64,000 nucleotides of DNA from Dinoroseobacter sp049801095 (lineage in GTDB: Bacteria; Pseudomonadota; Alphaproteobacteria; Rhodobacterales; Rhodobacteraceae), in contig NZ_JBNAGH010000013.1 in NCBI RefSeq assembly GCF_049801095.1, positions 1 through 64,000 of the forward strand, read 5' to 3'. Below the pieces are notes generated by a model, which saw only the letters and a list, made by a program, of their open reading frames with translations, had not been told where the DNA came from and did no database searches. Both the position numbers and the translations under genes were made by a program. Below are positions 1-7,849 of the stretch, in pieces (the first letter of the stretch is position 1; every line of letters begins with the position of its first letter).

Positions 1-1211
1 AGATAGGGCATCGCGCCCATTTGCTGAAACTCGTCGATCATCATCATGACCGGCCACGGCTCATCGGGACCCGGCTCATTCTGCCGTAAACTGGCGATGA
101 GATCCGCGAACATCAGGCGCAGGAGCGGTGCCAGCGTCGCGATGTGGTCTTCCGACACCACGATGTAGAACGCGTGCGGTTTTTTCCTGAAGTTCGCAAA
201 CTCAAAATCGCTCGCATCGGTTGCCGTCCGCACCGCCGGGTTGTCCCACTGCTTCAGACCGGCCGTCATCAACGCCTGGATGTTGGACGTCAGAAGCCGT
301 GACGACGCACTCGCGGCATTGATCCAAAGCTCGCGCACCGTCGATTCCTTGGCCTCTTCGGCATAGGCACTGTACTGTGCGTTCTTGTAGTCTCCGCCGG
401 TGACGATCTTGTTGACCTCGCCCAAGGTCGGTCTGCCGCGTTGGATCGCCAGTAGGCAGGCCGCGACGAATATCGACTTGCCTGCCTCGGAGAAGGTGTC
501 GAGTGTCTTGTTGTCCTTGTCGAGGAAGAGGTCTGCCAGGATCGAAACTTCCGTGAATTGTTGGGCAAAACTGGGGGCGGCCGCGATCCGCGCGAGCGGG
601 TTATAGCGATGCGAGCTGTTCGCCCAATCGAATGGGCTGAAGCGAAAGACTTCGTCGCCATTGAGCGCCCTCAGCCGCGCCGTTTTCTCGAAATTCTCGC
701 CCTTCACGTCCAGCACCACGACGGAGCCCGCGAAGGACAACAGATTCGGGATGACAAAGCCCACGCCTTTCCCGGCCCGGGTCGGCGCCACCATCATCAC
801 ATGCGGGATGTCGCTCGCTGAGATGTAGGGAGCCTTTGACGCGGGCTTTCCAAGCTTCCCACAGACAAACCCGGATCCTGGTGCTTGAAGCATGCCGTTC
901 GCCTTGAGCTCACGTCTGGTCTGCCAATGTGCGGATCCGTAATCATCCCGGTCCTGCGCCCAGGTCCAGCTGAAGGCCAGAACCGCCAGTCCGACAGCCC
1001 CGAAGCCAACGGCCCCAAACGCGACCTTGAACGCTTCGGGATGGGCGGCGCGCAGACCCGCGCTCGCCGTCCAGACGGCAAACATGTCAAATTCGGCAAA
1101 TCCTGTTCTCAACGCCAAAGCGAGATAGAAGCTCGCTGCGATTGTGCCGAGCGCCGTTCCACAGAGAGTCCCGACGGGCACGGCAGCCCAGAGAGGAAGC
1201 CGGGTGCTCAT
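1..1211 (-). CDS. virD4: VirD4/TraG type IV coupling protein (partial, C-terminus off the edge)
   Basis: Coupling ATPase that brings the relaxase-DNA complex to the VirB channel at the inner membrane. The frame reads leftwards from an ATG at 1211 and leaves the window after about 403 residues, so the C-terminus is missing. Two hydrophobic segments lie near residues 8-35 and 62-82. Walker A APTRAGKG follows at about 142-149, and close to the edge there is a Walker B run MMMIDEF followed by QQMGAMP, the VirD4/TraG pattern. Its start codon shares a base with the relaxase stop, so it is the third gene of a MobC-relaxase-VirD4 operon. The family call is firm. That it serves the VirB genes at 52352-63166 is inferred from co-occurrence. 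Confidence 0.93.
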   Translation of the reverse strand, partial: MSTRLPLWAAVPVGTLCGTALGTIAASFYLALALRTGFAEFDMFAVWTASAGLRAAHPEAFKVAFGAVGFGAVGLAVLAFSWTWAQDRDDYGSAHWQTRRELKANGMLQAPGSGFVCGKLGKPASKAPYISASDIPHVMMVAPTRAGKGVGFVIPNLLSFAGSVVVLDVKGENFEKTARLRALNGDEVFRFSPFDWANSSHRYNPLARIAAAPSFAQQFTEVSILADLFLDKDNKTLDTFSEAGKSIFVAACLLAIQRGRPTLGEVNKIVTGGDYKNAQYSAYAEEAKESTVRELWINAASASSRLLTSNIQALMTAGLKQWDNPAVRTATDASDFEFANFRKKPHAFYIVVSEDHIATLAPLLRLMFADLIASLRQNEPGPDEPWPVMMMIDEFQQMGAMPY

Positions 1212-3118
1212 CAGAAGCTGATCTCATCGTCGAGATCGCGCGATAGCCCCCTGCCCCGCTGCATCTCGAGATGGGTATCACGGGCCAACGCTTCGACCTT
1301 GTCCTGCTGCAAGGCGGAGGCACGGTCGGTAAAGACCTGATCACCGGTCTCTTCATGGGTCAGTTCGAGGAATTCCTGAGTAACAGTGATCTGATCGATC
1401 CGATTTGGAAGCACCTCTGCCAGCACCTCGTAGTTGCCGCGCCGCAGCTCCCCAAGACCTTCCTCGCCCAGCTCCTTGAAAAGCTCGGCCGCAAGGGTGC
1501 GTTCGACGGTCTCTTCCTGAGCCTCTGACAGGGTGCCGTCACGCAACATGTCCGCGAGGTCGTGCAGATACGGGTTGGGCCCACGGTCATCGTCATCGAT
1601 CAACTGCAAGTCGTCCGATACGCGCGACAGATCCGTCGCGATGCCGAGCTCCTTTGCCCGCTCCAGCAAACGGTCCATGAGCCGATCGACTGTCTCCAAC
1701 GCGCGATCTTGTTGATCATCGCTGGCCTGGGCGAGATCGATGCCATCCTTGGCCAGAACCGCCGCCATGTCGCGGTCCACCCAATCCTGAGCAAGCCCAT
1801 AGTTCGTCGTCCCACCAGCTTCGATCCGGGCAGCCATCTCTTGCGGATCGAGACCGACCTTTGCAGCATCTGATTTCAAAGCCTCAAGGACAGCGTCCTG
1901 GCCCGATGAGAGCGCGGCACTCAAACGCGCGTCGCCGGCTCCCGGCGGATAGGGCTCGATCAAGTCGCGTCCAAACCGGGCGCGTAGTTCGGGGTCTGGC
2001 ACCATCTGCGAGAGATCACGAACGACGCCCGCCGCCCTCGTCTCGAAACCCGGGCGTTCGGTGGGATCAAGTTCCTCTGCTTTGAGCCGCAACGCCTCGA
2101 TGGTTTTCTCGGCATAGTCGATGGCCTCGCCGACCGTTCGAATGGTCTCCATATCGATCTCTCCTGCGGTGAATTTGTACGGCGTGTCCGACCCTAGCGA
2201 AGCCGCCATGCGCCGCATCACGTAGGCCAGGTGTTTCTGATCCATGCGATCCAGCACATCGGCCAGGGCGTGGTAGTCCTTGGCGAACCCGGTGACCTGC
2301 GCCTTGACGATGGCCCGCTCCTCAACCGACAATGCGATCTCGCGCGGCAGGCGCGCCTCGTCTTTTGCCCGGTAGATTTCTGCGATCCCTGGAGCCTTCT
2401 CGAAGATGCCACGCTCGAGCCGGGTCGTGGCCTCGAGCATCACACCGTAGCGTTCGGCGATCTCCGCCTGCTTTTCCCGCATCAGCTGGGGCGACATCAC
2501 GCCCTCGGCCCAGCAGGAGAACCAGCTGCCGTTGGCGAGGCCCCGGTTGTTCAGCAGGATATGCGCATGCTTGTGGGCTCGGTCATCATGCACCGAGAGC
2601 ACGTAGTCCCACTGATCGCCGTAGTCGCCACTCTCAAAGAAGTGCTCGGCCCAATCGAGTGTGATCTCGCGTACCTGATCCACCGTGACGTCGGTCGGGA
2701 ACGACAGCAGCATATGTGAGGTAAACCCGAGCTTCGTCGAACCGCGCCAGGTTTGCGACCAAGCCTCGACGATCTCCGCCTTTTGCGCCTCGGACAGAAC
2801 GGCCTCAGCCATCAGCGGGTTGGTCATCGTCGTGTATGTGAAGACCGCCTTGTCATTCACATAAGACAGCTGGTTGCCAAGGCTTTGCTTCGTCTTGCAC
2901 CCCCCTGCCCTGATCCGCTTAAACACTGCGGCGCGGCTCTCCGGCATGACTGACTTCAGCAGATTGCGCGCCGAGGCCCGGCCTACGCGCTGGTAACTGC
3001 GACCCTGCCGCCGCCCTGCCAGCCGCGCGTCTATGCGCGCCTGACGCTGACCCTGGATGCGCTCCGTCTCCCAGAGCCTGCCCATGACGGCGTGATAAAG
3101 GGCGAGCGGCTCAGACAT
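1211..3118 (-). CDS. Conjugative relaxase, VirD2/MobP-like
   Basis: Nicks oriT and pilots the transferred strand. The 635-residue protein has the histidine triad H-D-D-R-A-H-K-H-A-H at about residues 177-186, which fits the HxDxxxxHxH metal site of VirD2/TraI(RP4)-type relaxases. A basic stretch (about 20-55) precedes it, and a Tyr in QLSYVNDK near residue 86 is one candidate nucleophile, which I cannot assign. The long C-terminal half (about 260-635) is acidic and helical without a helicase motif. It is the middle gene of a three-gene operon: its ATG overlaps the end of the MobC-like gene and its stop overlaps virD4. A T-DNA-border-like nic sequence lies just upstream of the operon, consistent with this relaxase class. 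Confidence 0.9.
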   Translation of the reverse strand: MSEPLALYHAVMGRLWETERIQGQRQARIDARLAGRRQGRSYQRVGRASARNLLKSVMPESRAAVFKRIRAGGCKTKQSLGNQLSYVNDKAVFTYTTMTNPLMAEAVLSEAQKAEIVEAWSQTWRGSTKLGFTSHMLLSFPTDVTVDQVREITLDWAEHFFESGDYGDQWDYVLSVHDDRAHKHAHILLNNRGLANGSWFSCWAEGVMSPQLMREKQAEIAERYGVMLEATTRLERGIFEKAPGIAEIYRAKDEARLPREIALSVEERAIVKAQVTGFAKDYHALADVLDRMDQKHLAYVMRRMAASLGSDTPYKFTAGEIDMETIRTVGEAIDYAEKTIEALRLKAEELDPTERPGFETRAAGVVRDLSQMVPDPELRARFGRDLIEPYPPGAGDARLSAALSSGQDAVLEALKSDAAKVGLDPQEMAARIEAGGTTNYGLAQDWVDRDMAAVLAKDGIDLAQASDDQQDRALETVDRLMDRLLERAKELGIATDLSRVSDDLQLIDDDDRGPNPYLHDLADMLRDGTLSEAQEETVERTLAAELFKELGEEGLGELRRGNYEVLAEVLPNRIDQITVTQEFLELTHEETGDQVFTDRASALQQDKVEALARDTHLEMQRGRGLSRDLDDEISF

Positions 3119-3695
3119 GGTCCACCAACTCCTCTTGCGGGCCTGAAGCCTCGGGATCCGCCGCGCTCCACCCCACGCCCCGCCGCTGACTGGCTGACGC
3201 TTTCAGTGCAGCCAATTCGCGGTAGGTGCGCTGCGCGAGATCATGCAGCGCGACAAGCGTCGCACGGTCCTCCGGCGACAGCGTCAGCTGTCCGCGCTGC
3301 ACCGCCTTCGCCAGAACGCGGCCGCTGTTTGCAACGTCTTGTGCCTGCTGCAACGTCTCCGAGAACGCCCGGAGATCGTCTCGCATCAGATCAAGCAGCC
3401 CGCACCGCGCCCGCACAACTGCCTGCAAGGCCTGGCTGCGGCTCGTAAAGCCACGGGCCTGCCAAGCGGCGTCGAATACAGCCAACTCAGAACGCGCCGC
3501 GCGGAAACTCACCGCGATCGAAGGATCTCGAACCTCCTGCCCTTCGCCCCGCTCCTCCTTGGCAAGCCGGGTCACGTGCCGCCGCGACACACCGTAGGCC
3601 TCCGCCAGAACCTTCGGCGTCTCGCCGGCATGGTAGCGGCGCGCGAGTTCGATCCGCTCTTCGAGTTTCAGGCGTTTTGGGCGTCCCGGTTTCAC
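3111..3695 (-). CDS. MobC-like relaxosome accessory protein with N-terminal helix-turn-helix
   Basis: The 194-residue protein starts MKPGRPKRLKLEERIELARR. A helix-turn-helix follows at about residues 18-50 (VLAEAYGVSRRHVTRLAKEE), then a basic/helical domain (RSQALQAVVRARCGLLDLMRDD) that resembles MobC or VirC2-type mobilization proteins. It is first in the operon with the relaxase and VirD4, and its stop overlaps the relaxase start by 8 bases. The expected role is to bind oriT and load the relaxase. Three TGCGCA repeats about 100 bases upstream are possible binding sites. The DNA-binding call is sound; the MobC label is by family resemblance and context. Confidence 0.75.
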   Translation of the reverse strand: MKPGRPKRLKLEERIELARRYHAGETPKVLAEAYGVSRRHVTRLAKEERGEGQEVRDPSIAVSFRAARSELAVFDAAWQARGFTSRSQALQAVVRARCGLLDLMRDDLRAFSETLQQAQDVANSGRVLAKAVQRGQLTLSPEDRATLVALHDLAQRTYRELAALKASASQRRGVGWSAADPEASGPQEELVDHV

Positions 3696-4024
3696 GTCTC
3701 AGACCCCTCGGACAAAAGTCGCAGACATTTGGCATATCCTGCCAACGTCCCTCTCTTTTCATCCTTAGGACTATATCAATTCGTTACTTTGCGCAATTTG
3801 TCTTTTTGCGCACCGTATCACTGCGCAAAATGCTGCCGAGTCGTCGGGATCAGTCTAGCACGGCTCGGAACTCAGACTCTTGGTGAGTCGAGATGCGAAG
3901 GGCCCGTACAGATTTGCCATGAATGCGGGATGTAGATATGCTGACGATACGCCTCTACGCAGGAAAAAAGCTGGCGTATCGCGCTGATGCTTGGCGGGCC
4001 ACCGGAGCGGCCCGCAGCACAATG
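3696..4024 (+). other. oriT: Candidate origin of transfer (oriT) and intergenic region
   Basis: No gene is visible here. At 3735-3742 the + strand reads TATCCTGC, matching the P-type/VirD2 nic consensus YATCCTG/Y, with predicted cleavage between 3741 and 3742. It sits in an inverted repeat TTGGCA-TATCC-TGCCAA (3729-3745). On the minus strand this is TGGCAGGATAT, the core of the Agrobacterium T-DNA border. Three TGCGCA hexamers follow at 3790, 3807 and 3822. A perfect 9-bp inverted repeat CGATACGCC/GGCGTATCG spans 3945-3981, and a second, GCGGGCC/GGCCCGC, lies at about 3994-4015, just after the end of the next gene. The position directly upstream of the MobC-relaxase operon fits an oriT; function is inferred. 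Confidence 0.7.
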
Positions 4025-4252
4025 TCAGGCCGGTCTTCCCCCGTGGTCAGTGACTACCATCGTGTCAGTCACACTGACGAAGAGCGGCGTGATGACATAT
4101 TCGCCTCCCGCGTCTTCAGGTGCTGTTACGGCGACGATGGCCGAGGCCGGCGCACCGTCCACGAAACAGGAGAAAAGCGCGAAGTTCTCGAAACGACCGG
4201 ACGTCAGCGCCTCGAAGGCGCTGACGTGATCTCTGCGGATGTTAGTGCTCAC
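4025..4252 (-). CDS. Small conserved plasmid protein, function unknown
   Basis: A 75-residue protein starting MSTNIRRDHVSAFEALTSGR, with an FALFSCFVDG segment and a predicted mixed alpha/beta fold. There is no signal peptide or membrane segment. Its ATG overlaps the stop of the DUF2958 gene (ATGA at 4249-4252), so the two are translationally coupled. I do not recognise a domain. It may be a plasmid stability or anti-restriction accessory, but nothing in the sequence shows this. Confidence 0.7.
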   Translation of the reverse strand: MSTNIRRDHVSAFEALTSGRFENFALFSCFVDGAPASAIVAVTAPEDAGGEYVITPLFVSVTDTMVVTDHGGRPA

Positions 4253-4608
4253 GCGACGATCCCTCCCGCTGCACGGGCGCGCTCGGCATAGGCGCTGAGC
4301 GGGCCGTCGGCCTTGAAGTGCAGATCCCGTTCGACAGGCAACCCCAGGCGGCCCCGAACGGCGCGAATTTCGCTGAGGCGCACCGAGCCAATCTCGGGAA
4401 AGCCAAGCCCAAGGTCGCAGAGGCCGTGCGCAATATCCGGGTCTTCCGGATCGGTTTCGGAAAGCAGCCAGGTCGCTCCGGCATCGGGGGTGAAAAGCTT
4501 CACCACTGGTTCGAAGTCAAAAGTGTCTTCGCCTGCTTCGATGCGGTCTTGGTTGGTGCGCCCATTCGCAGCAAGCTGCTCGAGCATGGATTGTGGCAGA
4601 AGGTCCAT
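4249..4608 (-). CDS. DUF2958 domain protein
   Basis: A 119-residue protein starting MDLLPQSMLEQLAANG, with the DUF2958 features PVVKLFTPDAGATWLLSE, DPDIAHGLCDLGLGFPEIG and LPVERDLHFKA in order. The frame is open further upstream, but the ATG at 4608 has a clear AGGAGA ribosome site 7 bases before it and matches the start of the family. DUF2958 proteins are common on mobile elements of Proteobacteria and have no established function. It overlaps the next small gene by 4 bases. Confidence 0.85.
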   Translation of the reverse strand: MDLLPQSMLEQLAANGRTNQDRIEAGEDTFDFEPVVKLFTPDAGATWLLSETDPEDPDIAHGLCDLGLGFPEIGSVRLSEIRAVRGRLGLPVERDLHFKADGPLSAYAERARAAGGIVA

Positions 4609-4672
4609 AAGGTGTCTCCTTGGATGTCGGTTTGGAAAGACCGGGACGTCACGAACCGGCCCAGAGGGCGGC

Positions 4673-4879
4673 TCACTCGACGAGGGCAGGGGCATCGCCC
4701 TGCCCGTCGGGCTTCGGCTCGAAGAGGACCAACTGGCCGGTCACAGGCACGGCAAAGAGCTGGATGGTGAGGAAGGATTTCGCGTCAGGCTTTTGCGGGA
4801 AGGCGACACCGATCTTGTGGAAGCGGGTCTTGCCGTCCTTGCCTTCTTCGGGGGTGGTGACGGTGTAGTAGCGGGTCAT
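4673..4879 (-). CDS. Small conserved plasmid protein, function unknown
   Basis: A 68-residue protein starting MTRYYTVTTPEEGKDGKTRF, preceded by a GAGGAGAT ribosome site. It continues with HKIGVAFPQKPDAKSFLTIQ and ends in an acidic tail. The regular beta-strand pattern (VTGQLVLFEP) suggests a small beta-barrel or single-strand-binding-like fold, but I see no diagnostic motif. It probably forms an operon with the DUF2958 gene 64 bases downstream. Confidence 0.65.
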   Translation of the reverse strand: MTRYYTVTTPEEGKDGKTRFHKIGVAFPQKPDAKSFLTIQLFAVPVTGQLVLFEPKPDGQGDAPALVE

Positions 4880-5282
4880 GTCGATCTCCTCTCGTTTTCG
4901 ATGCAAGAAGAGAGCGGGACCGGACGGATCGGCTGTCAGGCGGAACTTTGTGCCGCGAGGAATGACCGCATCGGCGGTCAGGGGAAAGTTCTGCTTGAAG
5001 GAAGCAAGCGGCGCGCGCGACCGTCAGCCGAGCCAGGTTCCGCAGATTGCATCAAAAGAAAACGCGAGGCGATCGACCGGTCCTTGTCGCGGTACCCCAC
5101 TCCGGGGTGCTGGCATGACGCGCAGGCGCACCAAAGGCGCGGGGGTGCCGAACCATAGTCCGCCGTACAAAGCCAGAGAATGGCAGCTCAGGGAACGCAG
5201 TCGCCGCAGCATCCGGGTTCAGCCTGACATTGTGGTCAGGGCCCATGCCTCCAAAGGTACCGGAATGTGTCGAAAGCCCGTT
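4880..5282. other. Non-coding spacer of about 400 bases
   Basis: No convincing gene on either strand. The stretch holds the upstream region of the small gene ending at 4879 and one perfect inverted repeat TGACCGC-ATCG-GCGGTCA (4963-4980). The hairpin has no T-tract, so it is not a typical terminator. Confidence 0.5.
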
Positions 5283-5831
5283 TCAGAGAAAGCGCCGAAC
5301 GCGCGAGGCGTAACCCTCGAATTCCGATCCATATTGCGCGCGCAACCATGGCTCCTCAGCGAACGGCGCGGCCAACAGCGCGAGGATAGCTGCGCCTCCC
5401 ACCACCGAAACCAGTGGTGCGGCGGAAAAGAGCATCCATCCCAAGATCATCACCAAGTCCGCAACATACTGGGGATTGCGGGAGTGGCGATAGAGGCCAC
5501 CGGTCCGAAGTTCTCCCACCGCCCCGCCTGTTTGGGCGATGCCGAAACGCGAGACTTCTAACCAGACCGCCGCATTGCCGAAAAGGATCAGTGGCACGCC
5601 AAGCCCGAAGCGGACCCATGCTGGCAATGGCAGGCTCCCCCATCCAAGAATGCCAAGAACGATGAGTATCCCAAACAGCGTGAATGTGGGTATCCAGACC
5701 AGAAACGGCGTCCACGTTGTGTAGTCGTCTGGTGGCCAGAGGCGGCGCGACGGATGTGCGACAGACCAGAGGATCGCCGCCAGTGTGCCGAGCGCAATCC
5801 CTAAACCGAGACACGTCAGGGCGGTCTCCAT
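5283..5831 (-). CDS. Isoprenylcysteine carboxyl methyltransferase-like membrane methyltransferase
   Basis: A 182-residue membrane protein with about five hydrophobic segments. The C-terminal half carries the ICMT/phospholipid-methyltransferase signature: GGLYRHSRNPQYVAD, then EEPWLRAQYGSEFEGYASR, the SAM-binding and active-site region of this superfamily. The substrate is unknown; bacterial members often sit beside metal transporters. It is last in a three-gene minus-strand operon (transglutaminase, CDF transporter, this gene) with one-base or four-base overlaps, under a MerR-type promoter. Confidence 0.85.
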   Translation of the reverse strand: METALTCLGLGIALGTLAAILWSVAHPSRRLWPPDDYTTWTPFLVWIPTFTLFGILIVLGILGWGSLPLPAWVRFGLGVPLILFGNAAVWLEVSRFGIAQTGGAVGELRTGGLYRHSRNPQYVADLVMILGWMLFSAAPLVSVVGGAAILALLAAPFAEEPWLRAQYGSEFEGYASRVRRFL

Positions 5832-6469
5832 CAGACTTCGGCGTGGCTATGAGCGACAACCTCACGCCGTTCCGCAAGCGCCTGACGAATGATCTGATAC
5901 GCTGAGGACAGGAACAAGCTTGCCATGATCGCGGCGACGATGAGGTCCGGCCATCCCGACGCAGTGCCCCACACACCCAAGGCGGCGATCATGACGGCGA
6001 CATTGCCGATGGCATCGTTGCGCGAGCAGAGCCAGACCGAGCGCACATTGGCGTCACCATCCTTGTAGCTGACAAGGAGGACTACGCTTGCGAGGTTTGT
6101 CGCCAGAGCCAAAGCGCCAATGACACCCATGATCTCCGCTTCCGGCACGCCGACATAGAACACACGGTAGACGGTGGAGCCAAAAACCCACGCCCCCATC
6201 AGAAAGAGGCTGACCCCCTTCGCCAAGGCCGCGTTGGTGCGCGCGCGAATGGATGCGCCGATGACGGCAAGTGAGATGCCATAGGTCAAAGCGTCCCCAA
6301 GAAAATCCAAAGCATCCGCCTTCAATGCCTGCGACTGCGCAATCTGGCCCGCCGTCATCTCGACGCCAAACATGATCGCGTTCAATGCGATGACAATCCA
6401 AAGCCGCCGCTTGTATTCGTCCGATACACCATCGAACTTAGCGTCGTTTCCGCAACATCCGGCCATCAC
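5831..6469 (-). CDS. Short cation diffusion facilitator (CDF) transporter
   Basis: A 212-residue heavy-metal efflux protein of the CDF family. The N-terminus has a possible metal-binding MMAGCCGND. TM2 contains ADALDFLGDAL, the DxxxD version of the CDF transport site. TM5 contains CSRNDAIGNVAVM with an Asp/Asn pair. The cytoplasmic C-terminal domain of larger CDF proteins is absent and the protein ends in HSHAEV. It overlaps both operon neighbours, and the Zn/Cd-type MerR gene diverges from this operon. Likely substrates are divalent metals such as Zn, Cd, Co or Pb. Confidence 0.87.
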   Translation of the reverse strand: MMAGCCGNDAKFDGVSDEYKRRLWIVIALNAIMFGVEMTAGQIAQSQALKADALDFLGDALTYGISLAVIGASIRARTNAALAKGVSLFLMGAWVFGSTVYRVFYVGVPEAEIMGVIGALALATNLASVVLLVSYKDGDANVRSVWLCSRNDAIGNVAVMIAALGVWGTASGWPDLIVAAIMASLFLSSAYQIIRQALAERREVVAHSHAEV

Positions 6470-7236
6470 ACGCCCTCCTTCAGTTCAAAAGGCATCTGAG
6501 CCGGTTCAAGACTGTTTTGGCCGCCGGGGATTGTGGGCACTTGGCCAGCCCGGATGCGCGCGACGCGCCTGTTCATCCAATGCCGGATGACCAGGCGATA
6601 GACCAGCCCGCGCAAACCCGACAGCTGATGGTGGTCTGCATAGAAATCATCGGGGCTGTCGAAGACCCCGAAATCGTGGTTGATGCCTGTCTTCTGGATA
6701 TAGGTGCTGTCGCCTGTCCATTCGACGCGCGGGGCCTGCAGGCAATCTGTCCCGGCGCCATAGGCGCAAAGCGATGTGCGATGTGAGAAAGCTTCCTGAA
6801 GCGCGCGCAACACGCCCTGGTCGAGAATAAAGCCTTCAAGATTGATCCAGGTGCCATCGATCAGAACCTCGACCCAGGAATGGATGATGTTGCGCGGTGC
6901 GATGGGATAGACCAGTTCCGGCACCACCCCGCGCTGCAATCCTTTGTCGATGAAAAAGCCATGAAACCGACAGGGGATGTCCAGCGCCCTGAGGAGCGCC
7001 ATCAGAAGCGTGCCTTTGGTGTTGCATTGACCATATCCGTCAGCCAGCACCTGAGAGGCAGGCAGCGCATCGTCGCTGTTGTAGCCGAACAGGATTTCGT
7101 TGCGCACAAAGTCATAGGCCGCGCCAATGCGCGCGTGGGGGTCAAGTGAGGACCATCCGCGTTCAGCGACCAATGCTTGAATGGCATCGGATCGAAAATC
7201 GAGGATGGGGGTTTCGGCAAGGTATTTCCGGGACAT
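6466..7236 (-). CDS. Transglutaminase-like (papain-fold) protein
   Basis: A 256-residue predicted cytoplasmic protein with a transglutaminase-like core: Cys in GYGQCNTKGTLL (about residue 71) and His in HSWVEVLIDGTW (about residue 119). The third position reads INLEGF rather than a plain Asp-containing strand, so the triad is not fully confirmed. There is no signal peptide. It is first gene after the MerR-type promoter and overlaps the CDF transporter by 4 bases. Its link to metal efflux is by operon only; it may cleave or modify a metal-bound peptide or thiol. Confidence 0.82.
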   Translation of the reverse strand: MSRKYLAETPILDFRSDAIQALVAERGWSSLDPHARIGAAYDFVRNEILFGYNSDDALPASQVLADGYGQCNTKGTLLMALLRALDIPCRFHGFFIDKGLQRGVVPELVYPIAPRNIIHSWVEVLIDGTWINLEGFILDQGVLRALQEAFSHRTSLCAYGAGTDCLQAPRVEWTGDSTYIQKTGINHDFGVFDSPDDFYADHHQLSGLRGLVYRLVIRHWMNRRVARIRAGQVPTIPGGQNSLEPAQMPFELKEGV

Positions 7237-7264
7237 GATTCACTCTGGTTCTGGTGTCCCACAT

Positions 7265-7295
7265 CATATACGATCTCTAGTGACTAGAGGTTCAA
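7265..7295 (-). promoter_or_regulatory. MerR-type promoter with 19-bp spacer and operator palindrome
   Basis: Minus-strand -35 TTGAAC (7295-7290) and -10 TATATG (7270-7265) are separated by 19 bp, the over-long spacing of MerR-activated promoters. The palindrome CTCTAG-TGA-CTAGAG (7275-7289) fills the spacer. It lies between the divergent MerR gene (7307) and the transglutaminase operon (7236). Confidence 0.8.
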
Positions 7296-7306
7296 GAGGT
7301 TTCTTC

Positions 7307-7723
7307 ATGTTCTCTATCGGCGAACTGTCCCGGCGCACAAACGTTAAGGTTCCGACCATCCGATACTATGAGGAATCGGGGCTTCTGGACGCCCCGGAAC
7401 GGACGGAGGGCAACCAACGCCGGTACGATGCGGCGGGCCTAGAGCGTCTGAGCTTCATCAAGCACGCCCGCGATCTCGGCTTTTCGATTGAGGCAATTGC
7501 CACCTTGATCGATTTACAAGGCCACCCGGATCGGTCGTGTCGCGAGGCGACAGACATTGCGACGGCCCAACTCTTGGACGTTCGCGCAAAGATCAAACGC
7601 CTTCGAGCGCTTGAAAAAGAGCTGGTGCGGATTTCGAAAGGCTGTGACGGCGATGGCGTGTCGGAAGACTGCTACGTGCTCGCCTCATTGTCTGACCATG
7701 ACCTCTGCGAACGTGAGCACTGA
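7307..7723 (+). CDS. MerR-family regulator, divalent-metal (Zn/Cd/Pb) type
   Basis: A 138-residue regulator starting MFSIGELSRRTNVKVPTIRY, with the MerR winged helix at residues 1-70, a dimerization helix, and Cys at 78, 113 and 122. Cys78 is the position that distinguishes Zn/Cd sensors such as ZntR from Cu(I) sensors, which carry Ser there. The frame is open further upstream, but this ATG begins the family's conserved start. It diverges from the transglutaminase/CDF/methyltransferase operon and should activate it through the 7265-7295 promoter. The metal is inferred from the Cys pattern. Confidence 0.88.
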   Translation: MFSIGELSRRTNVKVPTIRYYEESGLLDAPERTEGNQRRYDAAGLERLSFIKHARDLGFSIEAIATLIDLQGHPDRSCREATDIATAQLLDVRAKIKRLRALEKELVRISKGCDGDGVSEDCYVLASLSDHDLCEREH

Positions 7724-7849
7724 GAGACGACAAGATCTTCACATAAGATCAAATGGTCGGTTAACCCCGCAGTCCGGTCAGCAGTGGTTCCATGAGGGAA
7801 GCTCCAGACGTGCCAGGGAGGCATCGCCTGTTGCTTCCCTTGAGGGCAC

